Assembly (NCBI GenBank): GCA_018830105.1
Contig: JAHJTC010000024.1
Span: forward strand, 186,001-250,000
Direction: 5' to 3'
Origin: Bacteroidota bacterium
Lineage (GTDB): Bacteria; Bacteroidota; Bacteroidia; Bacteroidales; F082
Length of the DNA stretch: 64,000 bases
Shown: in pieces, positions 48,332 through 60,297 of the stretch
How positions within the stretch are numbered: the stretch's first letter is position 1
How the letters are laid out: each line of letters starts with the position of its first letter
Position numbers and translations under genes: made by a program
The notes under the pieces: model-generated
Seen by the model: the letters and a program-made list of their open reading frames with translations, nothing else
Database searches by the model: none
Told to the model about the DNA's origin: nothing

Positions 48332-51300
48332 ATGTCCGAAGGTTCCAAATCATCTGTACGTCTGAGCAAAGCAGCCCGGGAATTTAACGTGGGAACATCT
48401 ACTATTGTAGAATTCCTGTCGAAAAAAGGACACCAGGTTGATCCTAACCCGAATACCAAACTCAGTCCCGAGATGTATGATCTCCTTATCAAAGAGTATC
48501 AATCCGAGAAACAAGTCAAGGAGGTCTCCAAAAAGCTGGGCATCGAATACTCGGGTCGTAAAACCATTACTGCCAGCGAAGTAGTGAATGATCAATACGA
48601 AGAAGACGAGGAAGACGAGTTTGATACCGAGGAATTGATTATCAAAAATGTTTCCGGAGGCTTCAAGGAAACCATTCAGAACAAACCTCCGAAAGAGAAA
48701 GAAAAGCCTGAGCCTGCTGCTCCTAAGGAAACGGTGAAACCAGCAGAAAAGCCGGAAACAGTTAAAAAGACCGAGGAGCCCAAAAAAGAAGTGCCTCAGA
48801 AAGAGGAACCCAAACAAATAGAAGAAGTAGAAGCAGTTGAGCCTCCGCAGGCTCAAACGCCGGCGCCTCCAGCAGAACAAAAACCCGAAGAACAAGCAAA
48901 AGCTACACAGGAAGTTCCGGAAGAGAAAAAGCCTGATGTACCCAAAGAGAAGCCCAAAGAGCAGCCCAAAGAGAAGCCAGAAGTGAAACCTGAGGAGCAA
49001 ACTGAGGAGCAAACTGAGGAACAGCCCGAAGAGTTACCCGAAACAAAACCCACACAGAAAGATGCTGAAGTACCTGAGGAGGAGGTTGTTAACAAGGATG
49101 TTCCAGAGCAACAGGATGACACTGAAGAAGAAGAAACAGGTGCAGAGCAACCGACTACTCGTGAAGCTCCATTGCAACCCAAAGATGGTGAGCTAAAGAT
49201 TTTAGGAAAGATAGATCTTTCATCCATGAATATGCGAACCAAACCGGATCGCAAAACAAAGGCGCAAAAGAAAAAAGAAGCCGACGATAAACGTCTGAAA
49301 GAAAAAGGGACACGTACAGAGAAAAAGCCTGCTGCAGCTGCTCCTCCAAAAGAGCAAAAACCAGTAAAAGCTGCTGATGAGCTTCCTACAAAAAGTCAGG
49401 AAGCAGAAGAGGTTGCCCCTGAACAAGTTTCAAAACCGGCTGAACAGCTAAGGCCAAGTAATTTTATGCCCACAGAAGTTCGCAGACTTGAAGGGCCTAA
49501 AATTCTGGATAAAATCGAACTGCCTCAAGCCCGCAAACCAAAGCCAAAACCTGTTGCTTCTTCCTCCGAAGATAAACTTTCGGCCAGTCAGAAGAAAAAG
49601 AAACGCAAAAGAATTAAGCCAAAACCTGCTGAAGGTGTTGGCGGAGAAGGACGTCCGAATATTAAACCAACGCTTAAGGGAAAAGATCAGGCCAAAAAAG
49701 GAGGCAAACCTGTAAGAAGAGATGAGAAAAAAGAGCTGACAGATGAAGAAATCCAGCGTCAGATCAAAGAAACGCTTGCCCGCCTAACCCCCACGGGGAA
49801 ATCGAAAGCCTCAAAACATCGCAGGCAAAAGCGCGATCAGGTGTCTTCTTCTCATTTAGAAGAAATGGCACAACAGGAAAAGGATAAGTCCACCCTCAAA
49901 GTTACAGAGTTTGTTACAGCCAACGAGCTTGCAACCATGATGAATATTCCTGTAACACAGGTAATTGCCACCTGTATGAGCCTAGGTATGTTTGTTTCCA
50001 TCAACCAAAGGCTTGATGCTGAAACATTAACACTTGTGGCCGAGGAATTCGGCTATCAGCTTGAGTTTATCAGTGCTGACGTTCAGGAAGCATTGGCAGA
50101 ATCTGAAGACATCGACAATCCTGAAGACCTGATCGAAAGGGCTCCAATTGTTACTGTAATGGGTCACGTAGATCATGGTAAAACTTTGTTGCTCGACTTT
50201 ATCCGTAAAGCCAATGTAATATCAGGAGAAGCAGGCGGAATTACGCAGCATATCGGTGCATACGAAGTTTTTACTGAAAGTGGCAGAAAAGTTACTTTCC
50301 TCGATACGCCTGGTCACGAAGCCTTTACAGCAATGCGTGCGCGTGGAGCAAAAATAACAGATGTCGCCATTGTAGTTATTGCTGCTGATGACAGTGTGAT
50401 GCCTCAAACTATAGAAGCTATCAATCATGCACAGGCTGCCGGCGTTCCTATTGTATTTGCTTTTAATAAAATGGACAGGCCTACCGCCAATGCTGATAAG
50501 CTGCGTGAACAGCTTGCCAATATGAATGTTTTGGTTGAAGAATGGGGAGGGAAGTTTCAAACTCAGGAAATTTCGGCTAAAACCGGACAGGGAATTGAGT
50601 CCTTATTGGAAAAAGTTCTCCTCGAATCAGAGATTCTTGAGTTGAAAGGTAATCCTGTTAAACACGCTAAAGGAACAATTATTGAGTCGTCACTGGATAA
50701 AGGCCGGGGTTATGTTGCCAAGGTGTTGGTTCAGGATGGCACAATGCGCGTTGGAGATATTGTATTGGCCGGAGCTACTTATGGAAAAGTAAAAGCCATG
50801 TTCAATGAGCGAAATCAGTCAAGCAAAGAAGCTGGCCCTTCGACTCCCCTTTTGCTCTTGGGATTGAATGGTGCACCTCAGGCAGGCGACACTTTTAATG
50901 TGATGCAGGATGAACGTGAAGCAAAAAATATTGCTTTAAAACGTCAGCAGCTGCAACGCGAACAAGGCTTGCGTACTCAAAAGCATATCACACTCGACGA
51001 AATTGGACGTCGTATTGCAATTGGAGACTTTAAAGAATTGAACCTAATCGTTAAAGGTGATGTGGATGGTTCTGTTGAAGCTTTGTCGGATTCAATGCTG
51101 AAATTATCAACAGAAGAAGTTCAGGTGAATGTTATACACAAATCCGTTGGCGCCATCAGCGAGTCGGATATTATGCTTGCTTCTGCTTCCAATGCTATTG
51201 TCATTGGATTCCAGGTTCGTCCTACATTGCAGGCACGCAAACTTGCCGAAAATGAAGAGATTGATATCAGATTGTACTCCATCATCTATCAGGCGATTGA

Positions 51301-51643
51301 GGAAATTAAGGCCGCTATCGAAGGTATGTTAGCTCCTGATATTGAAGAGGTAATTACAAGTAATATTGAAATCAGAGAAGTCTTTAAGATCACTAAAGTT
51401 GGAACCATTGCAGGCTGTATGGTGCTCGATGGAAAAATCACCAGAAACTCAAAAATCAGAATTATTCGTGATGGTATTGTAATTTATACCGGCACACTTG
51501 GATCTCTGAAACGCTTCAAGGATGATGTGAAAGAGGTTTCGGCTGGCTATGAGTGCGGATTAAATATTGACAACTTTAATGATATTAAAGTAGGTGATAT
51601 CATTGAAGGATATACTGAAAAAGAAGTTTCCAGAAAACTTTAA
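48332..51643 (+). CDS. infB: Translation initiation factor IF-2
   Basis: IF-2 is the GTPase that brings initiator tRNA to the 30S subunit. The 1,103-residue protein has a large low-complexity N-terminal half: a small IF2_N-like start ([23 protein letters not shown]), then a Pro/Glu/Lys-rich stretch with EEQT-type tandem repeats (residues about 110-270) and Lys-rich segments. The GTPase domain begins near residue 605 ([34 protein letters not shown]), followed by domains II-IV ending VSRKL. The ATG at 48332 is preferred to the TTG at 48326. A bidirectional terminator follows. Confidence 0.96.
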   Translation: MSEGSKSSVRLSKAAREFNVGTSTIVEFLSKKGHQVDPNPNTKLSPEMYDLLIKEYQSEKQVKEVSKKLGIEYSGRKTITASEVVNDQYEEDEEDEFDTEELIIKNVSGGFKETIQNKPPKEKEKPEPAAPKETVKPAEKPETVKKTEEPKKEVPQKEEPKQIEEVEAVEPPQAQTPAPPAEQKPEEQAKATQEVPEEKKPDVPKEKPKEQPKEKPEVKPEEQTEEQTEEQPEELPETKPTQKDAEVPEEEVVNKDVPEQQDDTEEEETGAEQPTTREAPLQPKDGELKILGKIDLSSMNMRTKPDRKTKAQKKKEADDKRLKEKGTRTEKKPAAAAPPKEQKPVKAADELPTKSQEAEEVAPEQVSKPAEQLRPSNFMPTEVRRLEGPKILDKIELPQARKPKPKPVASSSEDKLSASQKKKKRKRIKPKPAEGVGGEGRPNIKPTLKGKDQAKKGGKPVRRDEKKELTDEEIQRQIKETLARLTPTGKSKASKHRRQKRDQVSSSHLEEMAQQEKDKSTLKVTEFVTANELATMMNIPVTQVIATCMSLGMFVSINQRLDAETLTLVAEEFGYQLEFISADVQEALAESEDIDNPEDLIERAPIVTVMGHVDHGKTLLLDFIRKANVISGEAGGITQHIGAYEVFTESGRKVTFLDTPGHEAFTAMRARGAKITDVAIVVIAADDSVMPQTIEAINHAQAAGVPIVFAFNKMDRPTANADKLREQLANMNVLVEEWGGKFQTQEISAKTGQGIESLLEKVLLESEILELKGNPVKHAKGTIIESSLDKGRGYVAKVLVQDGTMRVGDIVLAGATYGKVKAMFNERNQSSKEAGPSTPLLLLGLNGAPQAGDTFNVMQDEREAKNIALKRQQLQREQGLRTQKHITLDEIGRRIAIGDFKELNLIVKGDVDGSVEALSDSMLKLSTEEVQVNVIHKSVGAISESDIMLASASNAIVIGFQVRPTLQARKLAENEEIDIRLYSIIYQAIEEIKAAIEGMLAPDIEEVITSNIEIREVFKITKVGTIAGCMVLDGKITRNSKIRIIRDGIVIYTGTLGSLKRFKDDVKEVSAGYECGLNIDNFNDIKVGDIIEGYTEKEVSRKL

Positions 51644-51701
51644 AAATTTTCCTGCTTTAAAATGATTAATTGTGCGCTCTCGAACAGGAAGTTTAGCACA
51701 G

Positions 51702-51741
51702 AAAAAAAAGGAAAGCCATTCAGTTGACTTTCCTTTTTTTT
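51702..51741. terminator. Bidirectional terminator between infB and purA
   Basis: GGAAAG (51710-51715) with its upstream A run pairs with CTTTCC (51728-51733) and its T run; eight A on the left and eight T on the right. It lies between convergent genes. Confidence 0.88.
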
Positions 51742-51758
51742 ATGTAAATGTATTAATA

Positions 51759-53066
<1,308 letters not shown>

Positions 53067-53149
53067 TTATTAAAAGAAATACTTTTTTGACAGAGCCTCA
53101 TCAAAGTAAAAAATATACAACATGCCAACTGAAGCTCAGAACCAGTGGA

Positions 53150-53157
53150 CAAAGTTA
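53150..53157 (-). promoter_or_regulatory. -7 promoter box of purA
   Basis: The minus strand reads TAACTTTG, about 96 bases upstream of the purA start. Confidence 0.4.
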
Positions 53158-53257
53158 AGGTATATTTAAGTAAAAACTATGGATAAGACTGAATAAACTG
53201 CCCACCGTTTTCGAATGTTACAAATGGCTTGGTGTTGGCAATTTAGCAGGGAAATTG

Positions 53258-53731
53258 TTAGGCGTCCTGATTTTTTTCCTGCTTGTTTTTTATTTTTCCA
53301 AAAAAAGTAAGCGAATGATGGGTAATTTCAACACCTAGCAATTCCTCTACTGACTTTTGGATTTCCTGCAAGCGTGGGTCGCAATATTCGAGCACAGTTC
53401 CGTCAGCTACATCAACGAAGTGATCATGCTGTCTGAACTTGAACGACCTTTCAAATTGTGCACAATTATTCCCGAACTGGTGCTTAGTAACCAAGTTACA
53501 GTCAAGCAGCAATTCAATGGTATTATAAAGTGTAGCTCTGCTTACACGGTACTTATTATTTTTCATTCTGATATACAGCGTTTCTATATCAAAATGACCT
53601 TCAGTTGCATAAATCTCTTTAAGAATCGTGTAACGCTCAGGGGTTTTTCGATGCCCCCTTTGCTCAAGATAATCTGTGAAAATCTTTTTTACGGTCTCAA
53701 AGGTATCGTTCATATTTTCTTTCATTACCAT
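53258..53731 (-). CDS. Fur-family transcriptional regulator lacking CxxC
   Basis: The 157-residue protein has the Fur winged-helix domain ([31 protein letters not shown] and [24 protein letters not shown]) and the dimer domain with HDHFVD and [19 protein letters not shown]. Where most Fur proteins read HHxHxxCxxCG, this one reads [10 protein letters not shown]; the two cysteines that hold structural zinc are replaced by Asp. It should still bind a regulatory metal through His/Glu sites, but the metal (iron, manganese, zinc or peroxide sensing) cannot be told. It sits between spoT and purA, a conserved neighbourhood. It is a candidate regulator of the heme/flavodoxin locus. Confidence 0.9.
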   Translation of the reverse strand: MVMKENMNDTFETVKKIFTDYLEQRGHRKTPERYTILKEIYATEGHFDIETLYIRMKNNKYRVSRATLYNTIELLLDCNLVTKHQFGNNCAQFERSFKFRQHDHFVDVADGTVLEYCDPRLQEIQKSVEELLGVEITHHSLTFFGKIKNKQEKNQDA

Positions 53732-53847
53732 AAGAATACTGTGTAAGCCGTGTTTAAAGCGTAAAATTACAATAATTTTATATTCTAATTAGAATGAATT
53801 TAAATAAAAACTTAAGGGATGAGTATATAACCCTGATATAATGCTAG

Positions 53848-56085
53848 TTAGGCTTTAAGATCATCGATTCTATCAAGACGGGTTACTTTTTTTATCTCCT
53901 TCACTTTTTTAAGCTTCTCTATCAGATCTTTCAAATTTTGTGCATTATGCACATAAATGGTAACTGTAGCTTCAACCACCCCTTTACTGCTTTCGAGCTG
54001 CAGGGAACGAATATTTAGGTTAAGCTGACTGGAGACAACCTCTGTGAAACGCTGAATAAAACCAACGCTGTCTATTCCTATAATTCGAAGCCCTGCCAGA
54101 AAAGCAATATCTTCCTTCTGCTTCCATTTTGCTTTTACGATATTATTGCCAAATTGAGACATCAGATTCTTGGCTTTCGGGCAATTTATGCGATGAATAT
54201 GCATGGGTTCATTAGGAAAAACCAGCGCCACCACTTCATCGCCGGGAATAGGATTACAACAACGTGATACGGTATAACTAAATTCGCTGGTTTGGTCTTT
54301 TATCAACGGAGGCATTAATTTTACAGCGCTTTTTGAATCATCTGTTTCAGCGCTTGTTGCTTTGGACCAGCTAAATGGATTGGCCAGGTATCGCATGATA
54401 CCACCTGTTGCTTTTTCTTTAAAAACTGCCTTTATGCGCTGGAAATTGATTTTATCGGTAGCAATATAGTAGTATAAATCGACCAAACCACTCAGTTCTT
54501 CATGTTCAATTATCCTGCTGATATTAGCTTTAATAGGTTCCAGCTTTAATTGCTTAAAATAATTATCCAGCTTTTCGCGACCTTGATCTCTGAAACCTTT
54601 TCGGTATTCGCGAATTCCTTCTTTAAGGCGTGATTTGGCACGTGCTGTCACCACAAAGTCAAACCACTCTTCCTTGGGAAGCTGCACACGTGAAGTAATA
54701 ATTTCAACCTGATCGCCGGTTTTTAGCGGGTGATCAAGTTGTACAAGCTTGTGGTTTACATTAGCGCCAATACAATGATTACCCAATTCAGTATGAATGT
54801 TATAAGCAAAATCAAGTGCGGTTGAACCCGTTGGCATCGAGATCATTTCGCCTTTAGGTGTAAACACAAATATTTCATCTGAAAACAAGTTCAGCTTAAA
54901 GTTATTAATAAAATCCAGTGCCGAGGCATCTTCTGTTGTAATCAACTCTCTAACTTTGGTCAACCATTCATCCAAACCACTTTCCGAAACCTCTGAGCCT
55001 TTGTATTTCCAATAAGCCGCATAGCCCTTTTCAGCAATTTCATCCATCCTTTCGGTGCGAATCTGCACCTCAATCCACTTACCTGTTTTACTCATAACAG
55101 TGGCATGGAGCGATTCATAACCATTCGCTTTAGGCAAGGAAATCCAGTCGCGTAGTCTATCATTATTTGGCCTGTAAAATCCTGTTATTGTAGCATATAC
55201 GCGCCAACATTCAACTTTTTCCAATTCAACAGGGCAATCCACTACAAAGCGAACAACATAGGTGTCATAGACTTCCTCGAACGGAATTTCCTTTTCCTTC
55301 ATGCGCTGCCATATAGAAGAGGCCGATTTTTCTGCAATCAGCGTTTTGAATTTCAACCCCATCTTTCCCAGTGCCTCATTTACTGGCTCCAGAAACTCTT
55401 CAACATTTTTGTTACGCTTTTCACGTCCCTGCTCCAATTTACGATGAATCGCCTGATAAACGCCGGGTTCTGTATATTTTAAAGCAAGATCTTCGAGTTC
55501 ACTTTTGATGGCATACAAGCCTAAACGATAAGCCAGCGGAGCAAAAAGATAGGAAGTTTCAGAAGCAATTTTCCACTGTTTCACTGCCGGCATAGCATCC
55601 AGGGTGCGCATATTGTGCAGGCGATCGGCCAGTTTTATTAATATCACACGCACATCATAAGACAGGGTTAGCAGCACTTTACGGAAATTTTCGGCCTGCA
55701 TACTTTCCACGTCAGTGCCCTCAACCATATCATCAATTTTTGTGAGGCCATCGATGATACGCGATACCTGCTCACCAAACATCCCTTGTATATCGGAAAG
55801 TTTATATTCCGTATCTTCTACTACATCATGCAGCAAAGCACATATAATTGAGGTTCGCCCAAGGCCAATCTCTCCGGCAGCGATAGTAGCCACATCCAGC
55901 GGGTGGTAAATATACGGCTCGCCGGTTTTACGACGCATATCCTTGTGCGCATCTGCTGCCAAACGAAAGGCTTTACGCACCATCCACCGATCGGAGGTCC
56001 CTTTTCGGGTATGCCATACCTCTATCAGATTGCGATAGCGTCGCAATATTTCGGTTCGTTCGGTGGCTGAATAGGTTTCTAACAT
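53848..56085 (-). CDS. spoT: Bifunctional (p)ppGpp synthetase/hydrolase (RelA/SpoT)
   Basis: This long RSH enzyme (745 residues) makes and breaks the stringent alarmone (p)ppGpp. The hydrolase HD domain is intact: YIYHPLDVATIAAGE, ICALLHDVVEDT and LIKLADRLHNMRTL. The synthetase domain shows VYDTYVVRF, LPKANGYESLHATVM and VQIRTERMDEIAEKGYAAYWKYK, but its entry reads IAEKSASSIWQRM instead of the usual GRPKxxxSIxxKM, so the ATP-binding Arg seems missing. TGS (FVFTPKGEMISMPTGSTALDFAY) and a C-terminal ACT domain follow. A TAATTTTG box lies upstream on the minus strand. Confidence 0.94.
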   Translation of the reverse strand: MLETYSATERTEILRRYRNLIEVWHTRKGTSDRWMVRKAFRLAADAHKDMRRKTGEPYIYHPLDVATIAAGEIGLGRTSIICALLHDVVEDTEYKLSDIQGMFGEQVSRIIDGLTKIDDMVEGTDVESMQAENFRKVLLTLSYDVRVILIKLADRLHNMRTLDAMPAVKQWKIASETSYLFAPLAYRLGLYAIKSELEDLALKYTEPGVYQAIHRKLEQGREKRNKNVEEFLEPVNEALGKMGLKFKTLIAEKSASSIWQRMKEKEIPFEEVYDTYVVRFVVDCPVELEKVECWRVYATITGFYRPNNDRLRDWISLPKANGYESLHATVMSKTGKWIEVQIRTERMDEIAEKGYAAYWKYKGSEVSESGLDEWLTKVRELITTEDASALDFINNFKLNLFSDEIFVFTPKGEMISMPTGSTALDFAYNIHTELGNHCIGANVNHKLVQLDHPLKTGDQVEIITSRVQLPKEEWFDFVVTARAKSRLKEGIREYRKGFRDQGREKLDNYFKQLKLEPIKANISRIIEHEELSGLVDLYYYIATDKINFQRIKAVFKEKATGGIMRYLANPFSWSKATSAETDDSKSAVKLMPPLIKDQTSEFSYTVSRCCNPIPGDEVVALVFPNEPMHIHRINCPKAKNLMSQFGNNIVKAKWKQKEDIAFLAGLRIIGIDSVGFIQRFTEVVSSQLNLNIRSLQLESSKGVVEATVTIYVHNAQNLKDLIEKLKKVKEIKKVTRLDRIDDLKA

Positions 56086-56113
56086 AATTCGTTTAGCATT
56101 GGCAGAATGCCCA

Positions 56114-56121
56114 CAAAATTA
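56114..56121 (-). promoter_or_regulatory. -7 promoter box of spoT
   Basis: The minus strand reads TAATTTTG, a TAnnTTTG match, 29 bases upstream of the spoT ATG. Confidence 0.5.
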
Positions 56122-56389
56122 AACAATTCAGACGTCTTTTAGTGCGACAGTCAATTAATTTATTTGACGGAAAGCAAATCTCACTATGCAAAAAGATAAA
56201 AATGAGGTTTGCTACAAAAGCTAAAATTGTCGCAAACACATTCGATTAACTTTTTTACAAACCAGTTCAATATATTTCTTAAAAAAAAACCTTATTGGCT
56301 TCCCTTATCAGAAATAACCATACTTGTGCCAGAATAAGCTCATTCTATATTCATGAGTTTGTGGACAATTTTGCATAAAAAAATTCATG

Positions 56390-56397
56390 TACATTTG
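56390..56397 (+). promoter_or_regulatory. -7 promoter box of the T9SS surface protein gene
   Basis: TACATTTG fits TAnnTTTG and lies 34 bases before the ATG at 56431; in-frame codons upstream of it would start inside or before the promoter. Confidence 0.45.
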
Positions 56398-56430
56398 CAT
56401 GTAACAAAGCGAACCATCATTTTCATACCC

Positions 56431-59034
56431 ATGCTAAAACGATTGGGATTTTTTTTATTGATTGTCATTCTGGGCTTAACAGAGGTTTTAGCAACGCATC
56501 AGCGTGCAGCTGAAATCACTTATAAATGGCTTGGCGGCTTCACTTATGAGGTTACAATCACCATGTACACCTACACACCCAGTCCTGCTGATGACGACAG
56601 GGTATATTTGCCAATCAGCTGGGGCGACAACACAATTGATGATATTCCACGTATCGTTTTCAGAAACCTGCCTGAGAATTACACCTTGAATATATACCGC
56701 ATGAACCACACTTTTCCGGCGGCAGGCAGTTACACCATTTCCGTTGAAGATCCGAACCGTAATTTCGGGGTGGTGAATATCCCCAATTCTGTAAATGTGC
56801 CGATTTATGTTGAAAGTGAATTGATTATCAATCCTTTTCTCGGCAACAACAACTCGGTTCAACTGCTCAACCCACCTATCGACCAGGGCTGCGTAGGTAA
56901 ATTATACCTGCATAATCCATCGGCTTACGACCCTGATGGCGATAGTTTAAGTTTCAGACTCGTAAATTGCAGAGGTGCCGGCGGCCTCGACATTCCAGGC
57001 TATACAGAACCCCAAGCAAGCGTTAGTTTTAGTATTGATGCCTTTACCGGGGAGTTGCGTTGGGAAACACCTGTATTGCAAGGAGAGTATAACGTGGCCT
57101 TTATCGTTGAAGAATGGCGTCAAGGTGTTAAAGTTGGCTCTGTGATCAGGGATATGCAAATTTTAATTGGCGCCTGCGACAACAATCCCCCGGAGATTAT
57201 CACCATCGAGGACACCTGCGTAATTGCCGGCACCACCCTCACCTTCGATGCTACTGCCATCGATCCTGATGGCAACGCACTTAGCCTCACAGCCTCTGGC
57301 GCTCCATTCGAATTGCCCGAAAATCCTGCCGTAATTATACCCGATTCTGCAGTTGGTATGCCCGAGGCAGAAACCAGCTTTTTTTGGGAAGTCAGCTGCA
57401 GCCATGTTCGCTTAAACAGTTATCAGGTGCTCTTCCGAGCGCGCGATGTACATCCGGAAGTAAGCCTGACAAATTTTAAAACTGTAAACATTCGCGTAAT
57501 TGCTCCACCCATCGAGAACCTGACTGCAGAGGCTCTTGGAAATGGAATCGACTTAAACTGGGATTTCCCGCTTTGCGATAATGCCTTGGGATACCGCATA
57601 TACCGCCGTAATGGTTCATCAGGTTTTGAGCCGGATTACTGCGAAACAGGAGTGCCTGCCTATACCGGTTATCAGCTTTTAACAAGCCTGGGTAATACGG
57701 ACTTGATTAGTTATAGGGATGATAACAACGGCAATGGTTTAGTGCCAGGAATCGCTTATTGCTATTTGATTACAACTGTTTTTCAGGATGGCTCGGAAAG
57801 TATTGCCAGCAACGAAGCCTGCGCAAGCCTTAAGCGCGACTTGCCCGTAATTACGCACGTCAGCAACGACAGTCTAAATCTGGAAGGTGGTCAAGTATTG
57901 GTTGGGTGGAGTCCACCAACTGAGCTCGACAGTCTGCAATACCCGCCTCCATACCGCTATAAACTTCACCGTTTTCTTGGAAATGAAACCTCGCTTGTGT
58001 TCACCGGAACAGATTTACAGGACACCCTTTACACAGATAACACGCTTAATATCAACGAAATTAATATCCAACTGGCTTATGCGGTGGAACTCGAAAATGA
58101 CGCTAGCGGTTCAATCGGCAGTAGCCCGAAAGCCAACGCAATTGAACTTGAAATTATACCTACTGACGAAGCCCTGCTGCTAAGCTGGGTTACCGCTGTT
58201 CCCTGGATGAATGACAGCTTTGATGTTTATCGGCAAAGTCCCGGAAATATTGAATTCGAGTTTTTTAAACGTGTTAATGAACCTTTCTATCAAGATGATA
58301 GCCTCATTAACGAACAACAGTATTGCTATTATATCAAATCCTATGGAGGCTATTCTTCGCCGGGAATTATTCATCCTATCATAAATTATTCGCCAATTGT
58401 CTGCCAAACCCCGGAAGATAATGTGCCACCATGCGCTCCCATTTTAAGCGTTGAAACCAATTGCGAAACAATTGAAAACAGCTTGCATTGGCAGTATCCG
58501 CAAATTGATAGTTGCAAAAATGACGTAGCTGTTTACCTTATTTATTTCACGCCACAAGCCACTCAAACTTTTTACCTGATCGACTCTGTAGGTTATCCGC
58601 CCGATAGCAGCTGGATTCATCAAAACATGGATGTTGTTGTTGGATGTTATATTGTGAAAGCCAAAGATGAAAATGGTAATGTTTCAGAAGCTTCAAATAT
58701 CGTTTGCGTTGATTTTGATACCTGTCCTGTTTACGAGCTCCCCAATGTTTTCACTCCCAATGGCGACCAATTCAATGATTTATGGCAGCCCATGAATTAT
58801 CCCGAAAGCAATCCCAAAGCCACAGTTGAAAGCATTAATCTGACAGTTTTTAATCGCTGGGGGAATACTGTTTTTGAGACAACAAATCCGCAAATTGACT
58901 GGGATGGAAAAAATCAAAACAATGGGAAAGATTGCGCTGAGGCAGCTTATTTTTATGTGTGCGAAGTGTACTTCAAAAGCTTTGATGGCCAATTAAAACA
59001 AACACTTCAGGGATCGGTCACCATTATTCGTTGA
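56431..59034 (+). CDS. Large surface protein with T9SS type B (gliding-associated) sorting domain
   Basis: The 867-residue protein has a signal peptide (MLKRLGFFLLIVILGLTEVLA), an N-terminal region opening with HQRAAEITYKWLGGFTYEVTITMYT, PKD/cadherin-like turns (YDPDGDSLSFRL and IDPDGNALSLTAS), then two or three fibronectin-type modules with paired cysteines (ENLTAEALGNGIDLNWDFP; SLHWQYPQIDSC). The last ~95 residues (LPNVFTPNGDQFNDLWQPMNY to GSVTIIR) are the type B sorting domain (gliding motility-associated C-terminal). It is secreted by the type IX system and probably sits on the surface. Function is not known; adhesion is possible. The ATG at 56431 is chosen from the signal peptide. Confidence 0.85.
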   Translation: MLKRLGFFLLIVILGLTEVLATHQRAAEITYKWLGGFTYEVTITMYTYTPSPADDDRVYLPISWGDNTIDDIPRIVFRNLPENYTLNIYRMNHTFPAAGSYTISVEDPNRNFGVVNIPNSVNVPIYVESELIINPFLGNNNSVQLLNPPIDQGCVGKLYLHNPSAYDPDGDSLSFRLVNCRGAGGLDIPGYTEPQASVSFSIDAFTGELRWETPVLQGEYNVAFIVEEWRQGVKVGSVIRDMQILIGACDNNPPEIITIEDTCVIAGTTLTFDATAIDPDGNALSLTASGAPFELPENPAVIIPDSAVGMPEAETSFFWEVSCSHVRLNSYQVLFRARDVHPEVSLTNFKTVNIRVIAPPIENLTAEALGNGIDLNWDFPLCDNALGYRIYRRNGSSGFEPDYCETGVPAYTGYQLLTSLGNTDLISYRDDNNGNGLVPGIAYCYLITTVFQDGSESIASNEACASLKRDLPVITHVSNDSLNLEGGQVLVGWSPPTELDSLQYPPPYRYKLHRFLGNETSLVFTGTDLQDTLYTDNTLNINEINIQLAYAVELENDASGSIGSSPKANAIELEIIPTDEALLLSWVTAVPWMNDSFDVYRQSPGNIEFEFFKRVNEPFYQDDSLINEQQYCYYIKSYGGYSSPGIIHPIINYSPIVCQTPEDNVPPCAPILSVETNCETIENSLHWQYPQIDSCKNDVAVYLIYFTPQATQTFYLIDSVGYPPDSSWIHQNMDVVVGCYIVKAKDENGNVSEASNIVCVDFDTCPVYELPNVFTPNGDQFNDLWQPMNYPESNPKATVESINLTVFNRWGNTVFETTNPQIDWDGKNQNNGKDCAEAAYFYVCEVYFKSFDGQLKQTLQGSVTIIR

Positions 59035-59096
59035 ATTCTCCTGTTGTTCAATTAATGTGCTCCTTACGAATATAACTTATGAATTGATTTGATACC

Positions 59097-59127
59097 AAAA
59101 AAGGCTGCCTTTGATCAGGCAGCCTTT
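59097..59127 (-). terminator. Terminator of gapA
   Basis: AAAGGCTGCCT (59100-59110) pairs perfectly with AGGCAGCCTTT (59117-59127) around TTGATC. The A run on the left gives U's on the minus strand, after the gapA stop. Confidence 0.85.
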
Positions 59128-59163
59128 CGGTTCGTTAGCAGCGCATTCAGTAATAATATTCGC

Positions 59164-60177
<1,014 letters not shown>

Positions 60178-60250
60178 TTATATTTAAGCGTTTAACAAGT
60201 TATGTTAACAAATAGTTCTATCCATTTTTTGTTTTCCTGACTTTATTCTT

Positions 60251-60258
60251 CAAATTTA
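60251..60258 (-). promoter_or_regulatory. -7 promoter box of gapA
   Basis: The minus strand reads TAAATTTG, a TAnnTTTG match, 80 bases upstream of the gapA start. Confidence 0.45.
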
Positions 60259-60297
60259 CGATAATTTAGTATCTTCGAATACTCAATCCATAATTTC

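Larger units (their letters stand above)
56086..56430. other. Intergenic region between spoT and the T9SS protein gene
   Basis: This 345-base AT-rich stretch holds promoter boxes in both directions, minus-strand TAATTTTG at 56114-56121 (spoT) and plus-strand TACATTTG at 56390-56397 (surface protein). I see no open frame, RNA gene or clear repeat in the remainder. Confidence 0.5.

Noticed and set aside
48350..49012. 220-codon minus-strand frame rich in Leu/Phe inside infB
   Set aside because: It is the complement of the Glu/Lys-rich repeats of IF-2; the apparent hydrophobic protein is an artefact of that composition.
48970..49030. Short direct repeats resembling a CRISPR
   Set aside because: They are in-frame tandem codons for [11 protein letters not shown] units in IF-2, with no spacers and no cas genes.
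56353..56430. Upstream in-frame ATG for the T9SS surface protein
   Set aside because: It lies before the likely promoter box at 56390 and would put 26 residues ahead of the signal peptide.
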